Positions 15,759-24,549 are shown, counted from the first letter of the stretch. The stretch is 27,369 nucleotides of DNA from SZAS-79 sp038319115 (GCA_038319115.1 JBBQCV010000025.1:1-27369), one strand, 5' to 3'. Numbers and translations: made by a program. The notes: generated by a model not told the origin, from the letters alone.

Positions 15759-15893
15759 GGGTTGGCGTCCAGGATCGGGGTTAGTTCGGATCCGGGGTCG
15801 GCGCCAATTTCGATGCGCTTCTGCCGCGGAGAAGTTCGCGCAGAGAAGGGTGCGCGGGTAAAATTACATTCTGCCATTGTCGAGGGTTACGCA

Positions 15894-16100
15894 ATGGATG
15901 CCTACACAGCGGTAATCGAGCGTTGCCCGGATACCGACCTGTACGTCGGATATGTCCCGGGCTTCCCCGGCGCCCATAGCCAGGGCAAAACCCTCGACGA
16001 GTTGAACGCTAACCTCAAGGAAGTCATCAGCATGCTGCTCGATGACGGCGAACCCAGACTGGAGGCCGAGTTCGTAGGGACCCAGACCGTAATCGTCTGA
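15894..16100 (+). CDS. Short HicB family antitoxin
   Basis: This 68-residue protein is the short HicB/UPF0150 form: AVIERCPDTDLYVGYVPGFP, then GAHSQGKTLDELNANLKEVI and the closing EFVGTQTVIV. It lacks the C-terminal DNA-binding domain of the longer form. A GAGGG lies about 8 nt before the ATG. Its stop overlaps the start of the hicA-like gene by one base (TGATG), the antitoxin-first order common for this subtype. The toxin partner is truncated, so this antitoxin is probably an orphan. Confidence 0.88.
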   Translation: MDAYTAVIERCPDTDLYVGYVPGFPGAHSQGKTLDELNANLKEVISMLLDDGEPRLEAEFVGTQTVIV

Positions 16101-16216
16101 TGCCGGGCATCCCGGTCCTCAAGCCGCGTGAAGTTGTCGCGATGCTTGCTGCGCTGGGTTTCGTAAAAGTCCGCCAACGCGGTTCGCACAAGCAATTTCG
16201 TCATTCCGACGGACGC
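16100..16216 (+). pseudogene. HicA toxin, truncated
   Basis: The frame begins with a normal HicA N-terminus (MPGIPVLKPREVVAMLAALG, then FVKVRQRGSHKQFRHSDGR) that includes the catalytic histidine (residue 30). It loses all resemblance to the family after about residue 39, near base 16216. A complete HicA would continue for some 35-45 residues with a PFH-type strand and a final helix. Instead the frame runs on with unrelated, low-complexity residues to 16411, antisense to the peptidase gene. A deletion or recombination at about 16216 has most likely removed the 3' end, leaving no working toxin. Confidence 0.8.
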
Positions 16217-16263
16217 TCGCATGAGGCCAGGGGGCATTCTGGAGCAGTAGACGACGGTGCCGG

Positions 16264-16857
16264 TCAGGGCACGAGGATGCCGCGGCCGGCGAAGAATTCC
16301 TCGAACCGGTCAATCGGCGCGACCGCGTCGCGCTGGGTTGCCTCGTCGTGCCCTGAAGGATTGTGGAAGACGACGCGCTCCGGCGTCGCCTGCGTAATGA
16401 GCACCAGGTGACCGCCCTTTTGGGGCGGCGGCCCCCCGAGCCAGCGGACCGCAGGATGCACGGACGCGATGAACAGCGCGCCAGGCTGGAGCAGCGATGG
16501 GAGGTCGGCCGCAACGATGCCCGTGACCACCTTCGCATCGATCCCGAAGCGATCCGTGAGCATCTTCACTGCGGGCGCGTAGATCATGCCCTTGAGCGTG
16601 CCGTCCTTGAGGACGTAGGCGCCGAACTCCGTGGCCAGCCGCGCAAGCGCGAGGGTCGGGTGGAGCTTGCCGGTGCGCGCCGCGAGAATCATCTTGATGC
16701 ACGCCATGCCGCAGACGTGATGGGCCCACTCTGCATACTCGTCGACCGAAGCCGCGCCGGAGGCGCGCCAAAGCGGGTCGTCCCTGACCCTGACCTCGCC
16801 CGAAATGATCTGCGCTGCCAGCGCCGGGGATTCCCACTGGCTGAAGTAAGGGATCAC
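16264..16857 (-). CDS. C39-like (papain-fold) peptidase family protein
   Basis: The 197-residue protein carries a cysteine in HHVCGMACIKMILAA (Cys49), a histidine in QKGGHLVLI (His150) and an asparagine in FHNPSGH (Asn166). This is the catalytic order of the peptidase C39_2 group, related to bacteriocin-processing proteases. There is no signal peptide or ABC transporter domain, so it would be cytosolic or act in cis with unseen partners. The start is GTG at 16857 with little sign of a ribosome site, and the N-terminus MIPYFSQWES fits the family (substrate-cleft tryptophan). Three copies of a GGCAGTAT-type motif lie 15-80 bp upstream. No bacteriocin-like precursor was found nearby. Role unknown. 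Confidence 0.7.
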   Translation of the reverse strand: MIPYFSQWESPALAAQIISGEVRVRDDPLWRASGAASVDEYAEWAHHVCGMACIKMILAARTGKLHPTLALARLATEFGAYVLKDGTLKGMIYAPAVKMLTDRFGIDAKVVTGIVAADLPSLLQPGALFIASVHPAVRWLGGPPPQKGGHLVLITQATPERVVFHNPSGHDEATQRDAVAPIDRFEEFFAGRGILVP

Positions 16858-16871
16858 CGGACCGAATCGGA

Positions 16872-16936
16872 TGGCAGTATATTGGCTGGAGTGCCAATAC
16901 TGGCGCGGACGTAGTCCATAAATTGGCAGTATTGCC
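16872..16936 (+). repeat. Cluster of three GGCAGTAT-type motif copies
   Basis: TGGCAGTATATTGGC (16872-16886), the inverted copy GCCAATACTGGC (16893-16904) and TTGGCAGTATTGCC (16923-16936) stand close together. They lie between the M20 peptidase stop and the C39-like peptidase start, both on the minus strand. The first two form an imperfect inverted repeat; the third contains GGCA...TGCC, an internal dyad. The exact 11-mer TTGGCAGTATT occurs at 16923-16933 and also at 5379 and 14522. Confidence 0.65.
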
Positions 16937-16969
16937 TTGCGCCTCGAAGCGAGGCCATCCCTGCGCGGC

Positions 16970-18211
16970 TCAGGCCTTCAGGTAATCGAATGCCGACAGG
17001 ACGTGCGATCTTACGACGTGGAAATACTCGTCCAGCGACACGTTTTCGTCGATGCTGCCCATGCCGTGCGGCGAGGGCCCGTAAACGACCGCCGGGACCC
17101 CGTTCAGGCGCCACAATCTCGCGTCGGTGGCCCCCGGCGAAACTACACGCGCCGGCAAGAGGCCCGGTTTGAGCAATTGCGCATTCGCGCGGACGATGTC
17201 CATGAGGGGGTGGAACGGTTCGCGCCAGTTTGGCGGCGAGGCAATGAAGATATCGGCCTCGAGCGAATGGCGTTTTGCGATCGCGTCGATCTCCGCCCTG
17301 ACCGCTTCGAAAGACGCGCCGTTCGGCACGCGGATGTCCGCCTCGAAAGTGCATTCGGCCGCGATCATGTTGACCTTGACCCCGCCTTCGATGCGGCCGA
17401 TGTTGACCGTGAGCTGGCGGATCACTTTGCCCGCGCCCGGCCCATAGGCGCGATCGAGATCCGGCCCGGCCTCGTCCAGCGCCTTGGCGAGCTCTGGCGC
17501 CTCTTCCACCGGGATCCGGTTCGGCAGGTCGCGCAGTTCGGCGATCGCTTCCATGGCGACCAGGATCGCGTTGCGGCTCATGTGCACGAAGGCGCCGTGG
17601 CCGCCCTTGGCGCGCGCGGTGAAGCGCCCCCAGATCGGGCCTTTTTCGCCGAAGCGCACGGTGTACGGGCTGCTGGGCTCGCCGTTGAGGCAGACATCCC
17701 CCAGCACCTTGTCGCGATGGTGATCCATCAGGTGCCGCATGCCGGGCGGGCTGAACGATTCCTCGTCGGACACGACCGTGAGCGTGAGGCGCCCGCGCAA
17801 CTGGTCGCGAATCTCGTTGAGGTACAGGAAGGTCATGATCGACGCGGTGGTGCCGCATTTCATGTCGCATGCGCCGCGGCCGTAGATGCGGCCGTCGACG
17901 AGCTCCGCGCCCCAAGGGTCCTTGGTCCAGCCGGCTTCCGACTCGACCGGGAAGACATCGATGTGCCCGTTGAGCACAAGGTGCGGGCCCGGGCGCCCTG
18001 TATCGAACGTGGCGATGAAATTCGGCCGGTCAGCGACCGGCGCGATTTCCTCGAGCGCGACATTGCGCTGGCTGAACTGGCGGCGCACGAACGCCGCCGC
18101 TTCCAGCGTGTCTCCGGGCGGGTTCGGCGACTTGCAGCGCACGAACTCGCGCAGGAACCCGACCAGTTGTTCGCGGTCGCGCTCGATCCATCCCAGAAGC
18201 CTATCTTTCAT
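16970..18211 (-). CDS. M20 family metallopeptidase (ArgE/DapE-like)
   Basis: The 413-residue protein has the full metal site of M20 di-zinc hydrolases: GHIDVFP (His83, Asp85), GRGACDMKCG (bridging Asp116), VSDEES (catalytic Glu150 and metal Glu151), and a later histidine in GPSPHGMGSIDENV. A dimerisation (lid) domain lies at about residues 195-310. ArgE/DapE relatives remove acyl groups from amino acids or diamino acids. It is the last gene of ridA-bug3-m20, 8 bp after the Bug stop, so the imported compound is probably an N-acyl or N-carbamoyl amino acid. The start ATG 18211 agrees with family length. Confidence 0.9.
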   Translation of the reverse strand: MKDRLLGWIERDREQLVGFLREFVRCKSPNPPGDTLEAAAFVRRQFSQRNVALEEIAPVADRPNFIATFDTGRPGPHLVLNGHIDVFPVESEAGWTKDPWGAELVDGRIYGRGACDMKCGTTASIMTFLYLNEIRDQLRGRLTLTVVSDEESFSPPGMRHLMDHHRDKVLGDVCLNGEPSSPYTVRFGEKGPIWGRFTARAKGGHGAFVHMSRNAILVAMEAIAELRDLPNRIPVEEAPELAKALDEAGPDLDRAYGPGAGKVIRQLTVNIGRIEGGVKVNMIAAECTFEADIRVPNGASFEAVRAEIDAIAKRHSLEADIFIASPPNWREPFHPLMDIVRANAQLLKPGLLPARVVSPGATDARLWRLNGVPAVVYGPSPHGMGSIDENVSLDEYFHVVRSHVLSAFDYLKA

Positions 18212-18219
18212 GCGCGGGC

Positions 18220-19176
18220 CTATTCGATCCTGGTGCCCGAGAACTTGATCGCCTCCGCAAACCGCTCGGATTCGCCGCGCATGAACGCCGCGAACTCCTC
18301 TGGCGAGTTGCCGTAGGTGTCCATGCCGAGCGCGGCCAGCCGGTCCTTGACCTCCTGCTTGCGCAGCGCTTTCACGATCTCCGTATTGAGCATCCTGAGC
18401 ACTTCAGGCGGCGTCCCCGAGCGCGCGAGGATGCCGAACCACGAGCGCGATACGAACTTGGTGCCGCTCGCTTCCTCGAAGGTCGGCAGGTCGGGCAGGG
18501 TTGGCGTGCGCCGCTCCGCGGCGACAGCCAGGCCGGTGAGCTTGCCGGACTTTACTTGCGGGACGGCGGCGATCAGGTCGGTGAGCATCGCCTGGACCTG
18601 GCCGCCCATGACGTCCGTCATCGCCTGCGGCACGCCTTTGTACGGCACGTGCACCATGTCGAACCCGTACTGCTTCTTGAACAGCTCGAACGCGAGGTGG
18701 CCGGAGCTGCCGTTGCCGAACGAGGCGTACGACATCGACTTGCCCTTGGCCTTCGCCATCGCGAGGAAATCCCTGAGGTTCGACACGCCCAGCCCCGGAA
18801 AGACGACGAGCACATGCGGGTTCGAGGCCGCGAGCGTGACCGGCACGAAATCTTTCTGGAAGTCGTAGGGCAGCTTGGACATGAGCTGCGCGTTGATCAG
18901 GAACGAAGACGCGTTGACGAACAGCGTGTAGCCATCCGCCGGCGCCTGTGCCACCAGCGCCGCGCCGATCGTGGTGCCGGCGCCGGGGCGGTTTTCGATC
19001 ACCACGGGTTGCTTCCACGCCGCGGTGAGCTGCTCGCCCACGGCGCGCGCCATGACCTCCGACGTGCCCCCGGCCTGGTAGGGCACGATGATGCGGATCG
19101 GCTTGTTCGGGTACTGCGCGGTCGCATTGAACGAAACCGCGGCCAGGAGGCCTGCCGCGAGGACGAGCTTGCGCAT
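18220..19176 (-). CDS. Bug family (TctC-like) periplasmic solute receptor 3
   Basis: This 318-residue receptor has a signal peptide (LVLAAGLLAAVSFNATA), the opening QYPNKPIRIIVPYQAGG, ENRPGAGTTIGAALVAQAPADG, and HVPYKGVPQAMTDVMGGQV. The ATG at 19176 overlaps the ridA stop by one base (TGATG). It sits between ridA and the M20 peptidase and would provide the periplasmic capture step of that operon. Ligand unknown; as with the other two receptors, no membrane subunits accompany it. Confidence 0.92.
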   Translation of the reverse strand: MRKLVLAAGLLAAVSFNATAQYPNKPIRIIVPYQAGGTSEVMARAVGEQLTAAWKQPVVIENRPGAGTTIGAALVAQAPADGYTLFVNASSFLINAQLMSKLPYDFQKDFVPVTLAASNPHVLVVFPGLGVSNLRDFLAMAKAKGKSMSYASFGNGSSGHLAFELFKKQYGFDMVHVPYKGVPQAMTDVMGGQVQAMLTDLIAAVPQVKSGKLTGLAVAAERRTPTLPDLPTFEEASGTKFVSRSWFGILARSGTPPEVLRMLNTEIVKALRKQEVKDRLAALGMDTYGNSPEEFAAFMRGESERFAEAIKFSGTRIE

Positions 19177-19574
19177 CACATTTTCCCCAGGTAGGCGATG
19201 GTTTCGATTTCGACCAGCACATCGGGCTTGGCCAGCGAGCGCACTTCGACCAGGGTCGAGGTGGGGAAGTCGCCGGTGAAGAACTCGCGGCGTGCCTTCC
19301 ACACTTCGGTGTTCTTGGTGATGTCGACCATGTAGATCGTCATCTTCACGAGGTTGTCCATCGTGCCGCCGGCGGCTTTGACGATGCGCTCGATGCGCCC
19401 GAAGATCTGCCTGGCCTGGGTGTACTCGTCGCTGCCGACGACACTGGTGCCGCCTTCGAAGGGGCGCGCGACCTGGCCCGAGATGTAGACCGTATCCCCG
19501 GTGCGGATGGCGTTGGACCACAGGCCGGCCGCGGCTTCGGCGACATCGGGGACGTTGACTTTGGTTCTGGGCAT
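19176..19574 (-). CDS. RidA/YjgF/Rid family protein
   Basis: The 132-residue protein has the Rid fold sequence: GDTVYISGQVA near the N-terminus, QARQIFGRIERIVKAAGGTM, then VKMTIYMVDITKNTE, and the C-terminal LAKPDVLVEIETIAYLG. Rid enzymes hydrolyse reactive enamine/imine intermediates formed by PLP enzymes; the residue equivalent to the RidA arginine (usually in an S-R-xxV/xxE context) is not at its usual place here, as the sequence reads EVRSLAKPDVLVEIE, so it may belong to another Rid subfamily. The start at 19574 is set by AAGGAG five bases upstream. First gene of ridA-bug3-m20. Confidence 0.88.
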   Translation of the reverse strand: MPRTKVNVPDVAEAAAGLWSNAIRTGDTVYISGQVARPFEGGTSVVGSDEYTQARQIFGRIERIVKAAGGTMDNLVKMTIYMVDITKNTEVWKARREFFTGDFPTSTLVEVRSLAKPDVLVEIETIAYLGKM

Positions 19575-19741
19575 GGCTGCTCCTTGGGGGCCGGGTGTTG
19601 TCAATGCGGGATTGGCCGCGCTGTGCGGGCCAGTCTATCCGCGCCGGAGCCTGTCACGCCACCCGGATAGCGAACCGGGGCAGCGTTACCTCCCTTGGTA
19701 CGCCATCGCCAAAGCTGGAACCCGAATGGCGACGAGCGGCG

Positions 19742-20638
19742 TCACCGATATTTTTCGGCGCACCTGATGATGGCGACTTGCGTGGCGAGGTCGAGGCAAT
19801 TGCGCGCATCCTCGTTTGCCCTGGTGCGGTTTCGGGGGGCCGCGGCGGATGCTTGCATCATCGGCGCACGAGCCGGGGCTTTTTCGGCCTGGGCCGCCGG
19901 CGGGGGAATCACCGGGACAGGCGCGACTGCGACGGCCGCCACCGGTTTTGGAGCCGCCGCTGCAGGCGCTGCCGCTGCCGTTTGCGCGGGTGCCGCTGCG
20001 ACCTGGACAGGCGCGGAGGGCGGCCGGACCACCGGCGCGGGCGTGAATTTAACGGTCTGCTGCATCGGCGGCCCTTTCTTCATCTCCTCGACCATGGTGC
20101 CCTGCATGTCCTTCATCATGCCGCCCATCAACCCGGCGAACAAACCCACGCCGAGCGCCATTACCAGCGCAACGGGCGCGATCCAGCCCAGCAGGCCGAT
20201 CGCCAGTCCCGCAATCACGTGTCCCGGGCTTTCGCGCACCACCACGGTGGAGGCGATCATGTCGTGCAGCGCCTGCTTCCTGCCGGTGAACGCCGCCATC
20301 AGGAAGCCGATCAGCAGGAGGAAGCCGGAGAGGATCTTGGCAACCTCGCGCACGAGCGAGCGCGGGATCGAGAGGCGGTTGCCGTCTGTATCGGTGACCT
20401 TCATGCCGAGCAAGGACTTGCCGAAGGTGGCCTGCCGCGCGGAGGCTTGCATCAGCCCCCAGTAAAGGATCGGGCCTATGACTCCGGCCGCCCCGAGGAT
20501 CGGGGCGCCCGCTGGGCCGAGGAACGCGCACGCTGCGCCGAGAACGACGAATCCAATGAACAGGACCACGGTATCGACGAGGTACGCAAGGACGCGGATC
20601 CAGAATCCGCCGTAGGCAGTGCCGGTCAGGTCAGCCAT
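19742..20638 (-). CDS. RDD family membrane protein with Ala/Pro-rich tail
   Basis: The 298-residue protein has the RDD domain at about residues 8-136 (GFWIRVLAYLVDTVVLFIGF, then QATFGKSLLGMKVTDTDG, and KQALHDMIASTVVV) with its conserved arginine and aspartates. A further hydrophobic stretch at about 141-172 follows. An Ala/Pro/Val-rich linker (about 198-268) leads to a short C-terminal segment with two cysteines (NCLDLATQVAIIRCAEKYR, Cys281 and Cys293). RDD proteins are of broad and mostly unknown function; some are transporters. The two-cysteine tail looks like a small folded hairpin in the periplasm, which is inference. The start at 20638 has no clear ribosome site. Not obviously co-transcribed with ridA (167-bp gap). 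Confidence 0.82.
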   Translation of the reverse strand: MADLTGTAYGGFWIRVLAYLVDTVVLFIGFVVLGAACAFLGPAGAPILGAAGVIGPILYWGLMQASARQATFGKSLLGMKVTDTDGNRLSIPRSLVREVAKILSGFLLLIGFLMAAFTGRKQALHDMIASTVVVRESPGHVIAGLAIGLLGWIAPVALVMALGVGLFAGLMGGMMKDMQGTMVEEMKKGPPMQQTVKFTPAPVVRPPSAPVQVAAAPAQTAAAAPAAAAPKPVAAVAVAPVPVIPPPAAQAEKAPARAPMMQASAAAPRNRTRANEDARNCLDLATQVAIIRCAEKYR

Positions 20639-20662
20639 GGTTCGGGCGCCGAACACACGGCG

Positions 20663-20752
20663 ATGAATCCCGAGGATCTCGATGCCCTCGTGCATCGCGA
20701 AATCCAGAAGTTCACCAAAGTCGCTCGCGAGGCGAATATCAAGGTGGAGTAG
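20663..20752 (+). pseudogene. C-terminal fragment of a Bug family receptor gene
   Basis: On the plus strand the 29 codons before the TAG at 20750-20752 read MNPEDLDALVHREIQKFTKV then AREANIKVE, which is the typical end of a Bug receptor (compare KWVRVTREAGIKPQ at the end of receptor 1). Nothing upstream in this frame resembles the rest of the family, since the RDD gene occupies it on the other strand. It is a remnant of a fourth Bug gene cut by a deletion or insertion near 20655. Confidence 0.7.
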
Positions 20753-20762
20753 CAGCGAGGCC

Positions 20763-20800
20763 GGCCGGCTCACCAAACGAAAAGCCGGCGTGAGCCGGCC
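20763..20800 (+). terminator. Hairpin, possible terminator
   Basis: A perfect 11-bp inverted repeat, GGCCGGCTCAC (20763-20773) and GTGAGCCGGCC (20790-20800) with a 16-base loop, is followed on the plus strand only by TTTC. It stands just after the Bug fragment and downstream of the csbD-like gene, so it may end transcription from either side. The lack of a long T run makes efficiency doubtful. Confidence 0.5.
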
Positions 20801-20846
20801 TTTCACCACGATCGCGAGATCCCTTACGACCGGGAGTAACGCGAGC

Positions 20847-21020
20847 CTACGCCTTCTTGAGGTCTTCCTTCAGGTCGCCATAACCGGCCTGGACCTTCCC
20901 GACCGCGTTCTCGACCTGGCCTTTTTCCTTCAGGTCCTTGTTGCCGACGATTTTTCCGGCAACCTCCTTGGCCTTGCCCTCGGTTTGCTTGATCCGGCCC
21001 TTGACTTGATCCTTGTTCAT
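20847..21020 (-). CDS. CsbD family stress-response protein
   Basis: This is a 57-residue, highly charged, lysine-rich protein: MNKDQVKGRIKQTEGKAKEV, followed by AGKIVGNKDLKEKGQVENA and the end GYGDLKEDLKKA. This is the CsbD pattern, with a KGR-x-KQ-x-EG-KAKE core and the KGQVENAVGK repeat-like part. CsbD proteins are small, probably cytosolic, general-stress proteins of unknown mechanism. The ATG at 21020 follows AGGAG (complement of 21027-21031) with a 6-nt gap. It is a single gene with intergenic space on both sides. Confidence 0.9.
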   Translation of the reverse strand: MNKDQVKGRIKQTEGKAKEVAGKIVGNKDLKEKGQVENAVGKVQAGYGDLKEDLKKA

Positions 21021-21160
21021 TGGCATCTCCTGTAATTCGTTGCGGGAATGGCCGAAGGGCTGTCCGCGTCATGCAGGACGACACCCGGCAGAACGAGACT
21101 AGCCGCCGGGGCCCGCGCGTTCTGTTCGGTGGCGTACCTCGGCCCGGACCCCGGATCCGG

Positions 21161-21872
21161 CTAGCCGGACTGGTGGATCACCAGGCCGTCGACGACTTCG
21201 ATGGTCTTGTCGCAGCGCGCGGCGAGTTCCGGATTGTGCGTGACGAAAAGCACGCTGGTTCCCTCGTCGCGGTTCACGCGGCGCAGCAGGGCGAACACCG
21301 CATCGGCGCTCTTCGTATCGAGGTTGCCGGTGGGCTCGTCCGCAAGCAATAGCGCCGGCCGCATCGCCAGCGCGCGCGCCAATGCAACGCGCTGCTGCTG
21401 GCCGCCGGAAAGCTGGCCCGAAGGCTGGTCGCGCCACTGGGTCAACCCCACGCTGTCGATCAACGCCGCAGCGCGTTCGGCCATGCCCGGGTTCGGGAAC
21501 TCGGCATCGGCAAGCATGGGCATCATCACGTTTTCAAGTGCCGTGAACGCGCCCAGCAGATGGTGGAACTGGAACACGAAGCCGATCGAGTGTCCCCGGA
21601 GCCGGGTGAGCGCGCGGTCGGCGAGCGTCGTGGTCTGCTCACCGCACACGGCCAGCGTGCCCTGCGTTGGCCGGTCCAGCAGGCCAATGACATTCAGCAG
21701 CGTGCTCTTGCCCGAGCCGGAAGGCCCCATGACCGCGCAGAACTCCCCGCGCTCGAGGACCAGGTCGATGCCGTGCAGCACCTCGGTCTCGTTGGGCTGC
21801 CCGATGTTGAAGGTCTTGCGCACGCCGCGCAAGTCCGCGACGACCTGTGCCGCCGCCACGACTGAGGACACG

Positions 21873-21880
<8 letters not shown>
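21161..21880 (-). CDS. ABC transporter ATP-binding protein (LolD/MacB-type)
   Basis: The 239-residue ATPase has Walker A GPSGSGKS (52-59), a Q-loop glutamine in FVFQFHHLL, the signature LSGGQQQR (157-164), Walker B ALLLADEP (176-183) with the family's TGNLD, and the switch histidine in FVTHN (215). The sequence places it with the LolD/MacB/DevA group that works with FtsX-like permeases. The GTG at 21880 overlaps the permease stop by 8 bp. A longer frame to 21928 exists but would run inside the permease gene. Last gene of the mfp-permease-ATPase operon. Confidence 0.9.
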
Positions 21881-23194
<1,314 letters not shown>

Positions 23195-23198
<4 letters not shown>

Positions 23199-24436
23199 CG
23201 CGCGGCCGCCATGCCGACAGGCCGGATGCGCGCGCCATCGAGGATCGTGACCGCGGCGGCCGGCACGACATGGTCCCCGGAGCGCAGCCCCTCGAGCACT
23301 TCTGCGAGGCCGCTGCTGCGCAATCCCAGCCTGACGGCCTGACGCCGCGCGCGGCCCCCGTCCACCTTGAGCACCCAGGGGGCGCCCGAGTCCGCGTCAT
23401 GCAGCGCCTCGCCCGGAACGAGTACGGCGTTGCGGCTGCGCGCCACTTCGATGTCAACCGAGACGGTCATGTCCTGCCGGAGATACTCGGGCGGCGCGGG
23501 CACGCGCAGTTTCACCTGCACCGAACCGCGCAGCACGTCCACGCCCGGGTTGATGTAGACGAGTTCGGCCGGGAAACGCTGCTGCGGGTAGGCGTCGGCC
23601 GAAGCAAGGGCCTTCTGCCCCAGGCGCAGCAGGCCCAGGTTCTTCTCATCGATCAGCACGACAAGTTGGGTCTCGCCGGCAGGCGACAACACCATCAGCG
23701 CCTTCCCCGGCTGCACGACGTAGCCGGGCTCGACATTGCGTGCGATGAGCGTGCCAGCCACCGGCGCGACCACCGTAGCATAGGCCAGGCGCGAGCGGGC
23801 CACGTCAACGCCGGCTTGCGCCTGCGCGCGTCCCGCCTCGGCCACCGCCGAGTCGCTGCCGGAGGGCCGGGCGCTGGCCAATTGCTTTTGCGCGGTGCGC
23901 ACCTGCGCTGCGGCTACCTGCTCGGCGCGCAAGGCATCGTCCACCGCGGACTGCGCGATGAACCCCTTGGCCACCAGGGTGCGGTTTCGGGCGAGCGTCT
24001 GCAGGGCTGCCGTATGCGTGGATTCGGCCTGCAGCAGCACCTGCTCGGCCACCGGCGCCTGCACTTCGCGCAGCTGGCGCACCTTTGCCTCAGCCTGGCG
24101 GGCTGAAAGAACATTCTGGTTCAGCGTGGCGCGCAGTTCCGAGGACTCCAGCTCGATCAACGTCGCGCCCGCGACCACGGTTTGCCCTTCGGCCACCGGC
24201 ACGCGCAGCACCGTGCCGGTCACCTGCACGCCGACGTCGATGCGGTGCGGCGCCTCGACCCGGCCGCTGGCAAGCACGGACTGGACGAAATCGCGCTGCA
24301 CGACGGTGATTACGGGCGTTTCCGGGCCCTGCACGAGCCGGGGTCCGGCCAGGATCGCGAACCCAGCGGCAGCCAGCACAAACAGACCTTTGCCATAGTG
24401 GCGGCGGAACAACACTGCCAAAGCCCGCGCGCTCAT
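23195..24436 (-). CDS. Membrane fusion protein (HlyD/MacA/DevB-like)
   Basis: This 413-residue periplasmic adaptor has one N-terminal membrane anchor (about 18-32, GLFVLAAAGFAILAG) and the first half of a lipoyl domain (GRVEAPHRIDVGVQVTGTVL, then VPVAEGQTVVAGATLIELES). An alpha-helical hairpin follows (about 110-220, rich in Ala/Gln/Glu), then the second lipoyl half (YATVVAPVAGTLIARNVEPG) and beta-barrel domains. It links the inner-membrane ABC complex to an outer-membrane channel. First gene of the efflux operon; its ATG overlaps the stop of a 26-codon mini-ORF (ATGA). Confidence 0.9.
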
Positions 24437-24513
24437 GGTCTCAACGCCGGGCCAACAAAAATGCGGTGTGCGTGCTTTTCCAGTTCATGTTCGGCTGATT
24501 GTGCGGTTTCCAT
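24433..24513 (-). CDS. Possible 26-residue leader peptide coupled to the fusion-protein gene
   Basis: On the minus strand an ATG at 24513, at the foot of a perfect hairpin, opens a frame of 26 codons (METAQSAEHELEKHAHRIFV...) that stops with TGA at 24435-24433, overlapping the ATG of the fusion-protein gene. The composition (Glu/His-rich, helical) is protein-like, and the ATGA overlap is like that of the other genes in this operon. No ribosome site is visible, so it may be coincidental. Confidence 0.3.
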   Translation of the reverse strand: METAQSAEHELEKHAHRIFVGPALRP

Positions 24514-24549
24514 GCGCGGGCCTGTTGACCGTCGTCAACAGGCCCGCGC
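24514..24549. promoter_or_regulatory. Perfect 16-bp hairpin upstream of efflux operon
   Basis: GCGCGGGCCTGTTGAC (24514-24529) and GTCAACAGGCCCGCGC (24534-24549) form a perfect stem of 16 bp with a 4-base loop. It lies 27 bp past the stop of the alcohol dehydrogenase gene and 78 bp before the fusion-protein start, both on the minus strand. No T run follows on either strand, so it is not a standard terminator. It could be a Rho-related or attenuating structure, a processing site, or a protein-binding palindrome. Confidence 0.6.

Noticed and set aside
19595..20752. 385-codon plus-strand frame
   Set aside because: Only its last 29 codons (Bug C-terminus) are meaningful; the remainder is antisense to the RDD gene.
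20763..20800. Classic intrinsic terminator
   Set aside because: The stem is strong but the T run is only three bases and the loop is long, so it is listed as a possible terminator only.
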